Part shown: piece by piece, positions 1 to 9,122 of the stretch | Layout: every line of letters begins with the position of its first letter | How positions within the stretch are numbered: the stretch's first letter is position 1 | Assembly: GCF_029626235.1 (NCBI RefSeq) | Contig: NZ_JARUBO010000005.1 | Location: 5,056,001 to 5,120,000 of the forward strand | Source of the DNA: Micromonospora sp. WMMD1120 | GTDB lineage: Bacteria; Actinomycetota; Actinomycetes; Mycobacteriales; Micromonosporaceae | Direction: 5' to 3' | Length of the DNA: 64,000 bases | Program-made: the position numbers and the translations under genes | Notes under the pieces: generated by a model | What the model saw: only the letters and a program-made list of their open reading frames with translations | Told to the model about the DNA's origin: nothing | Database searches by the model: none

Positions 1-344
1 AGGTGGACGACACCCTTCTCGGGTCCGAGCCAGCGGAGCTGCGAGTCGGACGTGAGGAGACGGTAGACCGCGCCCATGTCGGCCGCCATGGTCGCCACGT
101 CCATGCCCACCAGGGTCTGCGCCTGGTGCGCCGCCGCCGCGGCGACGATGTCGTTGCCGCGGCCGATGGTGAAGGTCAGGCCGTGGCCGGCGAGCGGCAC
201 GCCGGCGCTGTCCACGCCGTCGGTGTGCAGGACGACGTAGGCCGCCGAGTAGTCGCCGTCCTTGTTCATGGCATCGGACCCGTCGGCCGTCAGGGAGGTG
301 GGGAAGCGGACGTCCTCGATGGTGACGGCAGTGATCTGCGGCAT
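1..344 (-). CDS. L-fuconate dehydratase, N-terminal part (runs off the window edge)
   Basis: The first 114 residues are present; the rest lies beyond base 1. The protein opens [17 protein letters not shown], followed by [18 protein letters not shown], then the TFTIGRGND segment and [11 protein letters not shown]. That series is characteristic of fuconate dehydratase in the enolase superfamily, which converts L-fuconate to 2-keto-3-deoxy-L-fuconate in non-phosphorylative fucose breakdown. The ATG at 344 has a GAGGAG ribosome site a few bases upstream. The metal ligands and catalytic Lys/His pair lie in the missing part, so activity cannot be judged. A good promoter with a dyad lies just upstream. 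Confidence 0.85.
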   Translation of the reverse strand, partial: MPQITAVTIEDVRFPTSLTADGSDAMNKDGDYSAAYVVLHTDGVDSAGVPLAGHGLTFTIGRGNDIVAAAAAHQAQTLVGMDVATMAADMGAVYRLLTSDSQLRWLGPEKGVVH

Positions 345-386
345 GCGCTCCTCGCCCTGCTCAGCTAAAGATCAGATGAAAATCGG

Positions 387-416
387 AGTATACGGAGGGC
401 TGATCCAGCCCGTCAA
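387..416 (-). promoter_or_regulatory. Promoter of the fuconate dehydratase gene with a dyad in the spacer
   Basis: Read on the minus strand: TTGACG (411-416), an 18-bp spacer, then TATACT (387-392), 43 nt before the ATG. The spacer carries the inverted repeat gggct-gatcc-agccc (397-411), placed where a repressor would block RNA polymerase. The regulator is not identifiable in the window. Confidence 0.7.
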
Positions 417-831
417 CGACATCGATCATGCCGGAAAGGCAGACATCCGATGTTTGGTCGTCGATGTCACCCCGGGCGCGATGTCGGCCCGCGTCCCCTG
501 TCCCTGGTCGGCGCCCGACTGTGATGGCGCTTCCCGAGATGCCGTTAGCCGTGCAGCACAGCACGGGTAAGGGGCAGTGTCGGGGTGGGTCCACGCGGAG
601 AGAGCGGAAGATTGGATGTTCGCCTCTCGGGAGCGCATCGACGTCGGATTATGAAGAGTGTTTGTTGTTGCCGGTAGCCGCATACATCAAATCTTTTTTC
701 TCGGTCGGGCGGCGTCAGCGAATCCACGGTGGCAGAGCCCCGCTCCGGCCCACCCCCGGGCTGGTGACGATCGTCACCGCTGAACGCCCGACACGCCCGG
801 AACCGACATGTGGGGTGTGACAACGCCACCG
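417..831. other. Intergenic region with no recognisable gene
   Basis: About 415 bases between the fuconate dehydratase promoter and the nrdA control region. It includes an unusually AT-rich patch near 645-700 with a T6 run. I see no open frame with actinobacterial codon use, no RNA fold and no mobile-element end. Confidence 0.5.
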
Positions 832-847
832 TCCCTATATATGGTGT
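832..847 (+). promoter_or_regulatory. NrdR box upstream of nrdAB
   Basis: The 16-mer TCCCTATATATGGTGT matches the NrdR consensus ACACTATATATAGTGT at 13 of 16 positions. NrdR represses ribonucleotide reductase genes according to bound ATP/dATP. A second, much weaker GGTGT half-site lies at 814-818. The TATATAT core may also serve as the -10 region of the riboswitch transcript. Confidence 0.65.
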
Positions 848-854
848 CGAGCGC

Positions 855-1050
855 AGCTGGTTCGGCCGCTCATCCGGCGCGGTCGAGGCAAGAGGGAACC
901 CGGTGTGAATCCGGGACTGTCCCGCAGCGGTGAGTGGGAACGACAGCCGTCATCAGCACTGGGCCACCGATCGGCCTGGGAAGCGACGGCCAGTAGGAGA
1001 CCGGCGAGCCCGGTCGTGCCCGCGAGTCCGAAGACCTGCCAGCGCGCCGC
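855..1050 (+). promoter_or_regulatory. Cobalamin (B12) riboswitch ahead of nrdAB
   Basis: The conserved cobalamin-aptamer blocks appear in order. AGAGGGAACCCGGTGTGAAT, CGGGACTGTCCCGCAGCGGT and a downstream GGGAAG lie between 890 and 985; AGTCCGAAGACCTGCC lies near 1024-1040. A GC-rich run follows before the nrdA ribosome site at 1186. In Streptomyces the class Ia nrdAB genes are switched off by B12 through this element, so that the B12-dependent class II enzyme is used instead. The same logic is inferred here. The outer helix ends are approximate. Confidence 0.9.
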
Positions 1051-1197
1051 GTACCCGAACCCGGGCGCGCGGCGGTCCGAGGCCGCGTGGGACGGCTGAC
1101 GCCACCCGACCCCACGCCGCGCGGGCGTGGCGTCCGACGGTGTCCGTCTCCTCGTGTCCGAGGGCCCCCAAGGTCTCGAACTCCCGAGGAGCGAGTG

Positions 1198-3570
1198 GTG
1201 ACAGTCACCGAGGTGGTCCCGGTCAGCGGCGAGACGCCGCGGCGGACCCCGATGCAGGTCCGCAAGCGCGACGGCGCCACCGAAACCGTGGACGTGAACA
1301 GGATCGTCCGGGCGGTCGAGCGGTGGGCCGACGACCTCACCGACGTCGACCCGATGCGGGTGGCCACCAGGACCATCAGCGGCCTCTACGACGGCGCGAC
1401 GACTGCCGAGCTGGACCGGCTGTCCATCCAGACGGCGGCCGAGATGATCGGTGAGGAACCGCAGTACTCGCGCCTCGCCGCCCGGCTGCTGGCGGGATAC
1501 GTCGACAAGGAGGTGCGTCGGCAGGGGATCACCGCGTTCAGCGCGGCGGTCCGGCTCGGCCACGCCGAGGGCCTGATCGGCGACGACACCGCCGCGTTCG
1601 TCGCCGCGCACGCCGAGACGCTCGACGACGCCGTCGACCCGGACGGGGACCGCAGGTTCGAGTACTTCGGCCTGCGCACCGTGTACGACAGGTACCTGCT
1701 GCGCCACCCCACCAGCCGGCTCGTGCTGGAGACCCCGCAGTACTGGCTGCTGCGGGTGGCCTGCGGGCTGTCCCGCACCCCGCAGGAGGCGGTCGACTTC
1801 TACCGACTGATTTCCAGCCTCGCCTATCTGCCCAGCTCGCCGACGCTGTTCAACTCCGGCACCCGGCACACCCAGATGTCCTCCTGCTACCTCGTCGACT
1901 CCCCGCGCGACGAGCTGGACTCGATCTACGCGCGGTACGCCCAGGTCGCCAACCTGTCCAAGTTCGCCGGCGGCATCGGCATCGCGTACTCGCGGGTCCG
2001 GTCCCGGGGCGCGCTGATCCGCGGCACCAACGGGCAGTCCAACGGGATCGTGCCGTGGCTGCGGACGCTCGACGCCAGCGTCGCCGCCGTCAACCAGGGC
2101 GGCCGGCGCAAGGGCGCGGCCTGCGTCTACCTGGAAGCGTGGCACCCGGACATCGAGGAGTTCCTGCACCTGCGGGACAACACGGGCGAGGACGCCCGGC
2201 GGACGCACAACCTGAACCTGGCCAACTGGGTCCCGGACGAGTTCATGCGCCGCGTCGAGGCCGACGAGGTGTGGTCGCTCTTCGACCCGCACGAGGTGCC
2301 CGAACTGCCGGACCTGTGGGGGGAGCGGTTCGACGCCGCGTACCGCGCGGCCGAGGCGCAGGGCCGCTACGTGCGGCAGGTCCCGGCGCGCGAGCTGTAC
2401 GGCCTGATGATGCGTACCCTCGCCCAGACCGGCAACGGGTGGATGACCTTCAAGGACGCCGCCAACCGGCTCTGCAACCAGACCGCCGAGCCGGGCAACG
2501 TGGTGCACCTGTCCAACCTCTGCACCGAGATCGTCGAGGTGTCCAGCGACGCCGAGACCGCCGTGTGCAACCTGGGGTCGGTGAACCTCGCCGCCCACCT
2601 CGCCGACGGCGGCATCGACTGGGAACGGCTGCGCGCCACGGTCCGGACCGCGGTGACCTTCCTCGACCGGGTCATCGACATCAACTACTACCCGACCCCG
2701 CAGGCGGCGGCGAGCAACCCCCGCTGGCGGCCGGTCGGGCTCGGGCTGATGGGTCTGCAGGACGTGTTCTTCGCGCTGCGCCTGCCGTTCGACTCGCCGG
2801 CCGCCCGGGAGCTGTCCACCCGGATCAGCGAGGAGCTGTACCTGACCGCGCTGGAGACCTCCGCCGACCTGGCGCGGGAGTTCGGCGCCCACCCGGCCTA
2901 CCCGCAGACCCGGGCCGCGCGGGGCCAGCTGCAACCGGACCTGTGGGGTGTCGAGGGTACGCAGACCGCCCGGTGGACCGCGCTGCGCACGGCGGTCGAG
3001 GCGTACGGGCTGCGCAACTCGCTGCTGGTGGCCGTCGCGCCGACGGCGACCATCGCCTCGATCGCCGGCTGCTACGAGTGCATCGAGCCGCAGGTGTCCA
3101 ACCTGTTCAAACGGGAGACCCTGTCCGGCGAGTTCCTCCAGGTCAACACCGCTCTGGTACGGGAGCTGAAGGCCCGCGGCCTGTGGACCGACCGGATCCG
3201 TTCGGCGATCAAGCGCGCCGAGGGGTCGGTGCAGGACATCACCGAACTGCCGGCCGCCGTGCGGGAGGTGTTCCGCACGGCATGGGAGCTGCCGCAGCGC
3301 GCGCTGATCGACCTGGCCGCCGCCCGCGCCCCGTTCATCGACCAGTCCCAGTCGCTGAACCTGTTCCTGGCCGCGCCGACCATCGGCAAGCTCTCCTCGA
3401 TGTACCTGTACGCCTGGAAGGCCGGGCTGAAGACCACGTACTACCTGCGCTCGCGGCCCGCCACCCGGATCCAGCAGGCCACCGTCGCCCTCGTCGCGCC
3501 GTCGGCCGCCGACGCGGAGGCGCTGGCCTGCTCGCTGGAGAACCCCGAGTCGTGCGAGGCCTGCCAGTGA
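1198..3570 (+). CDS. nrdA: Class Ia ribonucleoside-diphosphate reductase, large (alpha) subunit
   Basis: 790 aa; reduces ribonucleoside diphosphates to deoxyribonucleotides with the NrdB radical subunit. An ATP-cone allosteric domain occupies about residues 15-105. The catalytic loop SNLCTE gives Asn440, Cys442 and Glu444; Cys230 (SSCYLVD) and Cys457 (VCNLGS) form the active-site disulfide pair, and the C-terminal SCEACQ carries the shuttle cysteines. The chosen GTG has GAGGAG six bases upstream (1186-1191); GTG 1195 is only three bases away from it. Earlier in-frame starts would place codons near the riboswitch. Overlaps or abuts nrdB. Controlled by the NrdR box and B12 riboswitch upstream. 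Confidence 0.97.
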   Translation: MTVTEVVPVSGETPRRTPMQVRKRDGATETVDVNRIVRAVERWADDLTDVDPMRVATRTISGLYDGATTAELDRLSIQTAAEMIGEEPQYSRLAARLLAGYVDKEVRRQGITAFSAAVRLGHAEGLIGDDTAAFVAAHAETLDDAVDPDGDRRFEYFGLRTVYDRYLLRHPTSRLVLETPQYWLLRVACGLSRTPQEAVDFYRLISSLAYLPSSPTLFNSGTRHTQMSSCYLVDSPRDELDSIYARYAQVANLSKFAGGIGIAYSRVRSRGALIRGTNGQSNGIVPWLRTLDASVAAVNQGGRRKGAACVYLEAWHPDIEEFLHLRDNTGEDARRTHNLNLANWVPDEFMRRVEADEVWSLFDPHEVPELPDLWGERFDAAYRAAEAQGRYVRQVPARELYGLMMRTLAQTGNGWMTFKDAANRLCNQTAEPGNVVHLSNLCTEIVEVSSDAETAVCNLGSVNLAAHLADGGIDWERLRATVRTAVTFLDRVIDINYYPTPQAAASNPRWRPVGLGLMGLQDVFFALRLPFDSPAARELSTRISEELYLTALETSADLAREFGAHPAYPQTRAARGQLQPDLWGVEGTQTARWTALRTAVEAYGLRNSLLVAVAPTATIASIAGCYECIEPQVSNLFKRETLSGEFLQVNTALVRELKARGLWTDRIRSAIKRAEGSVQDITELPAAVREVFRTAWELPQRALIDLAAARAPFIDQSQSLNLFLAAPTIGKLSSMYLYAWKAGLKTTYYLRSRPATRIQQATVALVAPSAADAEALACSLENPESCEACQ

Positions 3571-3608
3571 CGGCCGCCGACACCACCACCGACCCGAGGA
3601 CCACACAC

Positions 3609-4604
3609 ATGCTGCTCGACCCGGGGATGGACCTCACCCTCCGCCCGATGCGTTACCCGCACTTCTTCGACCGCTTCCGCGACGCCATCCGCAACACCTG
3701 GACGGTCGAGGAGGTGGACCTGCACGCCGACCTCGCCGACCTCGACAAGCTGTCACCGGCCGAGCGGCACCTGGTCAGTCGCCTGGTCGCGTTCTTCGCC
3801 ACCGGCGACACCATCGTCGCCAACAACCTGGTGCTCAACCTCTACCAGCACGTGAACAGCCCCGAGGGCCGGCTCTACCTGTCGCGGCAACTGTTCGAGG
3901 AGGCCGTGCACGTCCAGTTCTATCTCAACCTGCTCGACACGTACGTGCCGGACGAGGCCGAGCGCTTCGCCGCCTTCGCCGCGATCGAGAACATCCCCTC
4001 GATCCGCCGCAAGGCGGAGTTCTGCTTCCGCTGGATCGACTCGCTGCACGAGCTGCGGGAGCTGCGCACCCGGGACGACCGGCGGGCGTTCCTGCTGAAC
4101 CTGATCTGCTTCGCCGCCTGCATCGAGGGCCTGTTCTTCTACGGCGCCTTCGCGTACGTCTACTTCCTACGGTCGCGCGGCCTGTTGCACGGTCTGGCCT
4201 CCGGCACCAACTGGGTGTTCCGCGACGAGTCGATGCACATGGCGTTCGCGTTCGACGTGGTCGACACCGTCCGCGCCGAGGAGCCGGACCTGTTCGACGA
4301 CGACCTCGCCGAGCAGGTCCGCCGGATGCTCACCGAGGCGGTCGAGTGTGAGGTGCAGTTCGCCGAGGACCTGGTGGGCCAGGGCGTGCCCGGCCTGACC
4401 CTCGCCGACATGCGGGAGTACCTCCAGCACGTCGCCGACCGTCGGCTCGCGCAGCTCGGCATCGCGCCACACTACGGGTCGGGCAACCCGTTCGCCTTCA
4501 TGGAGTTGCAGGACGTGCAGGAGCTGTCCAACTTCTTCGAACGGCGGGTCTCGGCGTACCAGGTCGGGGTGACCGGCACCGTCGCCTTCGACGACGACTT
4601 CTAG
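3609..4604 (+). CDS. nrdB: Class Ia ribonucleoside-diphosphate reductase, small (beta) subunit
   Basis: 331 aa ferritin-like di-metal protein that generates the tyrosyl radical for NrdA. Metal-ligand motifs are visible in order: LFEEAVHVQF, CIEGLFFYGAF and DESMHMAF. ATG 3609 has CCGAGGA eight bases upstream. An in-frame GTG at 3567 overlaps the nrdA stop and would add 14 residues, so coupled translation from there is the alternative. The C-terminus ends DDDF, the usual acidic tail that docks on the large subunit. Its stop codon shares the tetranucleotide CTAG with the stop of the convergent merR gene. Confidence 0.96.
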   Translation: MLLDPGMDLTLRPMRYPHFFDRFRDAIRNTWTVEEVDLHADLADLDKLSPAERHLVSRLVAFFATGDTIVANNLVLNLYQHVNSPEGRLYLSRQLFEEAVHVQFYLNLLDTYVPDEAERFAAFAAIENIPSIRRKAEFCFRWIDSLHELRELRTRDDRRAFLLNLICFAACIEGLFFYGAFAYVYFLRSRGLLHGLASGTNWVFRDESMHMAFAFDVVDTVRAEEPDLFDDDLAEQVRRMLTEAVECEVQFAEDLVGQGVPGLTLADMREYLQHVADRRLAQLGIAPHYGSGNPFAFMELQDVQELSNFFERRVSAYQVGVTGTVAFDDDF

Positions 4605-5512
4605 CCGGCCGCCCCGACGGCGGGGCGTCGCTTGGTCAGCCAGCGCATGACGTCCAGGGGGTGCGACGCGGGCTCCGGGATCGGGTGGAAGACGTGTTCC
4701 ACCTCGCCACCGTCGACGATCAGGGTCAGCCGCTCGTAGAGCGTCATGTCACCGGCGGTGCGGGTCGGTAGGCGCAGAGCGGTGGCCAGGGTCAGTCTCG
4801 GATCGGGTATCAGCGGGTAGGGCAGCCGTAGCCGGTGCACGAGTTCCCGCTGGTACCCGGTCGACTGCGCGGACAGGCCGTACACCCGGGCGGCGCCGGC
4901 CGCTCGCAGCTCCGCGTGGTGGTCACGGAACCAGGTGGCCTGCTCGGTGCTGCCCCGGGCGCCGTGGATCTCGAGCAGCCCGTTGGGTAGGTCGACGCCC
5001 GGTCGGCCGGTCAGCGGGTACACGAAGATGACGCTGCGTCCGGCGCCCAGCGCCGCCAGGTCGACCGGGCGCCCGTCGGTGCCGTAGAAGGACAGCGGCG
5101 GCAGGCGGGTGCCGACCAGCGCGCCGGGGTCGACGCCGACCACCTGACCACCGGGCGCGACCTGCGCCGCCGCCGCGTCCAGGCGCGCGTCCAGCGCGTC
5201 CCGCTGGGCGGTCAACCTGCCGATCCGTTCCTGCAGGGTGGTGATGGTGCTGCGGTAGGTCGCCACCGCCGCGGCGCACACGTCGGTGTCGTCGCCGCCA
5301 CCGGCGATCGACTCGACGAACGGGCGGGTCTCCTCGACGGTGAGGCCGAGCGCCATCAGCTCGCGGATCTGTGCCACCAGCCGCACGGCGATGGGGTCGT
5401 ACTCGCGGTAGCCGTTGCCCAGTCGCCGGGGCACCACCAACCCGGCCGACTCGTAGTACCGCAGAGCCCGGACCGTCGTTCCGGTCCGTCGTGCCAGCTC
5501 ACCCACCCGCAT
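4601..5512 (-). CDS. MerR-family regulator fused to a redoxin (AhpC/TSA-like) domain
   Basis: 303 aa. Residues 1-70 are a MerR winged helix-turn-helix (RVGELARRTGTTVRALRYYE), then a coiled-coil dimer helix to about 118, then a thioredoxin-fold redoxin domain (about 135-295). Stand-alone relatives of the redoxin domain carry GARGCTPQSC with two redox cysteines; here the same place reads GARGSTEQAT (Ser188, Thr193). The only cysteine in the whole protein is Cys79, at the end of the dimer helix. The domain is therefore probably a ligand or protein sensor rather than a peroxidase. It is convergent with nrdB. The promoter upstream fits autoregulation and a leaderless mRNA. No target other than itself can be read from the sequence. 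Confidence 0.88.
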   Translation of the reverse strand: MRVGELARRTGTTVRALRYYESAGLVVPRRLGNGYREYDPIAVRLVAQIRELMALGLTVEETRPFVESIAGGGDDTDVCAAAVATYRSTITTLQERIGRLTAQRDALDARLDAAAAQVAPGGQVVGVDPGALVGTRLPPLSFYGTDGRPVDLAALGAGRSVIFVYPLTGRPGVDLPNGLLEIHGARGSTEQATWFRDHHAELRAAGAARVYGLSAQSTGYQRELVHRLRLPYPLIPDPRLTLATALRLPTRTAGDMTLYERLTLIVDGGEVEHVFHPIPEPASHPLDVMRWLTKRRPAVGAAG

Positions 5513-5518
5513 GCCGCG

Positions 5519-6896
<1,378 letters not shown>

Positions 6897-6932
6897 GGCC
6901 CGACCGGTCGAACGGCCGTCGAGCCTCGGGCC
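6897..6932 (+). terminator. Weak hairpin after eno
   Basis: ggcccga (6897-6903) pairs with tcgggcc (6926-6932) across a 22-base loop starting directly after the stop codon. There is no U-tract, so this is a weak terminator candidate. Confidence 0.35.
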
Positions 6933-7053
6933 CGCAGGAGTCGAGGCGCGTGGCCAGCGAGTCCCGCGAGGCGGTCAACCTACCGAATCATTCCTGAACG
7001 CTAGCTGTCCGCTTGCACAGCAATTCGTCGGCGAGTCGCTACGGTCGGCCTCG

Positions 7054-7183
7054 TCACACCTCTGCGGATTTGGTTCTGTACGCGTCGAAGACACCGTCGA
7101 TGCTGCGCACTGCGGCGAGCAGATGGCCCAGTTGCTTCGGGTCGGCCATCTCGAAGCTGAACTGGCTCACTGCCACTCGCCGG
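7054..7183 (-). pseudogene. Fragment of a (p)ppGpp synthetase (RelA/SpoT) C-terminus
   Basis: The minus strand encodes [20 protein letters not shown] followed by [12 protein letters not shown] and a stop. This is the C-terminal ACT-domain ending of Rel proteins, where relatives read FTFEMGDPKHLGHVLRAVR. Only about 40 residues of similarity remain. Upstream the frame runs into enolase-derived sequence of the opposite strand, so this is a remnant and not a gene. Confidence 0.7.
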
Positions 7184-7568
7184 ACGGAAGTGGCTGGCCG
7201 CGGTGGCGGGGAAAGCGCGTGAAGTTGGTCGGCGACGACCTCTTCTGTGCCGACTTCGACCGGCGGTGCCATGGGATCGACACGGTTGTGCAAACGCGAT
7301 CCTCGTCAAGTTAACCAGATCGGCACGTAAGCGGGTCCTGGTGACTGTGGACGCAGCCCACGAGGCGGGGTGCTGAGTGGCGATGTCCGCAACTGATATC
7401 AGCAAAAACAGAGGACAACACCATCGACGACCTGGGCACGTGGGCGTCGGCTGCGGGCAGATCAAGGCCGGGTGGCTGACGCACTCAGAGCGCACGGCCA
7501 AATGCAGCCAGCTCATCCGTTGCCGAGAGGAACTCGGTGAACGCGCTGTCTGCGCTGGGGTCCGGTGA
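7184..7568 (+). pseudogene. Decayed second copy of the enolase 3' end
   Basis: Two frame-shifted blocks match the C-terminal third of the enolase at 5631-6896. [19 protein letters not shown] aligns with [39 protein letters not shown] and the block ending [12 protein letters not shown] align with its last 45 residues. Between them the DNA still reads aacgcgatcctcgtcaag as in eno, but frameshifts and stops interrupt it and the N-terminal two-thirds is absent. Confidence 0.85.
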
Positions 7569-7724
7569 GGCCCTTGCTCACAGTAGCCGTCCCATGCTCG
7601 CTCGGAAGGATCCCGCCGATGACTGGGATCACCGTGCGTCCATGATCGCCCCTGGCCCTAGGTTGACGCAGGCCGGAACTGCCAGGTCGCGCGGCTGCCT
7701 CGCGTCCTCAAGGAGGCTGAGCGT

Positions 7725-7952
7725 TCAGCTCTTCACCTCTGCGACGTAGACACCTTTGCCTGGTTGGCCCTCGACCAGCTCGCGATCCTTCAGGATCGTC
7801 ATGACCCGGTTGATGGTCGAGATGTGCACGCCGTACTGCTCGGCCAGCTCACGGGTGGAGGGTAGCTTCTCGCCCGGAGCAAGCTCACCAGACTTGATCC
7901 TTCCCGCGATCTCGTTGGCGATGCGCCGGTAGTCCACTCGTTCGGTCGGCAT
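7725..7952 (-). CDS. Short GntR-family transcriptional regulator
   Basis: 75 aa, consisting almost only of a GntR winged helix: RRIANEIAGRIKSGELAPGE, LPSTRELAEQYGVHISTINR and the wing LVEGQPGKGVYV. No effector domain follows, as in the smallest YtrA-like or minimal GntR proteins of actinomycetes, which are often encoded in mobile or accessory regions. ATG 7952 has GGAG upstream. It is divergent from a small ORF at 8194, and the space between carries direct repeats and a promoter that are likely its operators. Confidence 0.85.
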   Translation of the reverse strand: MPTERVDYRRIANEIAGRIKSGELAPGEKLPSTRELAEQYGVHISTINRVMTILKDRELVEGQPGKGVYVAEVKS

Positions 7953-8008
7953 TGGTCGAGCTCCGTAGGGTTTCCTGGTTTCGGCAGTCCAATCTGATCA
8001 CGAGGAGA

Positions 8009-8066
8009 CCTGTTCCAACAAGTTCCGTGAAGAATCTTGACCTGCTCCTACAAGTTGGAATAGGTT
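8009..8066 (+). promoter_or_regulatory. Promoter with 16-bp direct repeats, probable GntR operator
   Basis: TTGACC (8037-8042), 18-bp spacer, TAGGTT (8061-8066). The repeats cctgttccaacaagtt (8009-8024) and cctgctcctacaagtt (8041-8056) match at 14 of 16 bases; the second sits inside the spacer. A further near-repeat with the core cctggtttcggca occurs at about 7973-7985 and 8083-8095. The placement fits repression by the adjacent GntR protein. Confidence 0.55.
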
Positions 8067-8193
8067 GCAGTTGGTCGGTTTCCCTGGTTTCGGCAAACTC
8101 CCGGGTCCTCGGCCGCACACCCACCTGGGGAGCACGACACATGGTCCCTGCCCCCAGGTGGGGCCAACAGTCGTGATCGCGGGAGGTGCCGCC

Positions 8194-8394
8194 GTGCCGA
8201 TCGATGAACCCGTAAGTCAGGCAAGCGAGCTGTTCGCCGCTATGAGGACCCTTGATGCTCACTGGACTCGCGCGCTGGACCAGCCGTGGCGCTCAGGCGG
8301 CTGCTTGGAGTGCGCGGGTAATGGCACCTGCCGTCAGCTCGATTGGTCGTTGGGTGTCGTGGCGGAGGCCGCATCCGTCATGTTGCAGAAGTGA
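8194..8394 (+). CDS. Small hypothetical protein with a Cys motif
   Basis: 66 aa from GTG 8194 (GGGAGGTG upstream). It contains CLECAGNGTC, which could bind zinc or form disulfides; the rest is helical and unremarkable. It is divergent from the GntR gene and downstream of the promoter at 8037-8066, with a leader of about 120 nt. I do not recognise a family. Codon use is less GC-biased than in the neighbours, in line with the debris-rich surroundings. Confidence 0.5.
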   Translation: MPIDEPVSQASELFAAMRTLDAHWTRALDQPWRSGGCLECAGNGTCRQLDWSLGVVAEAASVMLQK

Positions 8395-8521
8395 CTTGGT
8401 CGAGCCACACGCTTGAGAAGAGTTGCTGGGGGTGTGACCCTTCATCGGCGAAAGCGTGACTGACCGCCTGACTCGACCGATGGCGAGGCAGGCTGGTCGC
8501 CTGCCCGGAAAGGACGTGCTG

Positions 8522-9019
8522 ATGGTCGACATCACCGTGCGACCCATGACCGACGCCGACGCCGACCGGGTCCTGGCGATCTACCAGGCCGGCTTGGACA
8601 CCTGTGACGCCAGTTTCGAGGTCACCGCGCCGACCTGGGAGACGTTCGACGCCGCTCGCCTGGGCGCGCACCGGTTCGTGGCCGTCGACCCCGGTGGAGC
8701 GGTCCTCGGCTGGGTCGCCGTGTCGCCCACCTCGACCCGCGCGGTCTACGCCGGGGTGGTGGAGCACTCGGTGTACGTCGACCCGGCCGCCCGGGGCCGT
8801 GGCATCGCCCGACTGCTGCTGGACGCGTTGGTCACCTCCACCGAGGCCGCCGGCATCTGGACGATCCAGTCCGGGGTCTTTCCGGAGAACACCGCCAGCC
8901 TGGCGCTGCACCAGCGGGCCGGGTTCCGCGTCATCGGCGTCCGCGAGCGGGTCGGCCGACACCACGACCGCTGGCGCGACGTCGTCCTCCTGGAACGGCG
9001 CAGCCCCGTCATCACCTGA
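8522..9019 (+). CDS. GNAT N-acetyltransferase, phosphinothricin-acetyltransferase-like
   Basis: 165 aa. It opens ITVRPMTDADADRVLAIY and has the acetyl-CoA-binding VYVDPAARGRGIARLLL loop (R/Q-x-x-G-x-G/A), then ENTASLALHQRAGFRVIGVR and HHDRWRDVVLLERR. This sequence and the family length fit the PAT/Bar/YncA group, which acetylates phosphinothricin, methionine sulfone or related amines. The true substrate is unknown. ATG 8522 follows GGAAAGGA. A bidirectional hairpin follows the stop. Confidence 0.88.
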   Translation: MVDITVRPMTDADADRVLAIYQAGLDTCDASFEVTAPTWETFDAARLGAHRFVAVDPGGAVLGWVAVSPTSTRAVYAGVVEHSVYVDPAARGRGIARLLLDALVTSTEAAGIWTIQSGVFPENTASLALHQRAGFRVIGVRERVGRHHDRWRDVVLLERRSPVIT

Positions 9020-9028
9020 CGGACAGGT

Positions 9029-9050
9029 CCACACCCTGCTGGGGGTGTGG
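9029..9050. terminator. Bidirectional hairpin between the acetyltransferase and channel genes
   Basis: ccacaccc-tgctgg-gggtgtgg forms an 8-bp perfect stem between the convergent genes. The short dyad gtgac-tgtct-gtcac follows at 9056-9070. Confidence 0.5.
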
Positions 9051-9122
9051 TCGAAGTGACTGTCTGTCACTTCGGTGGGGGGCGTCGGCATGCCGGCCGG
9101 CGACGCGCATCGTCGACGGCTG

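Noticed and set aside
835..3606. Long minus-strand open frame opposite nrdA (and similar very long frames opposite 16.6-19.4 kb and 47.3-50.2 kb)
   Set aside because: High-GC third positions create long empty antisense frames; these translate to Arg/Gly/Ala-rich text with no domain, while the opposite strand encodes clear proteins.
7001..7516. 171-codon minus-strand frame across the eno/relA remnants
   Set aside because: The product is low-complexity and crosses two recognisable gene fragments of both strands; no independent coding evidence.
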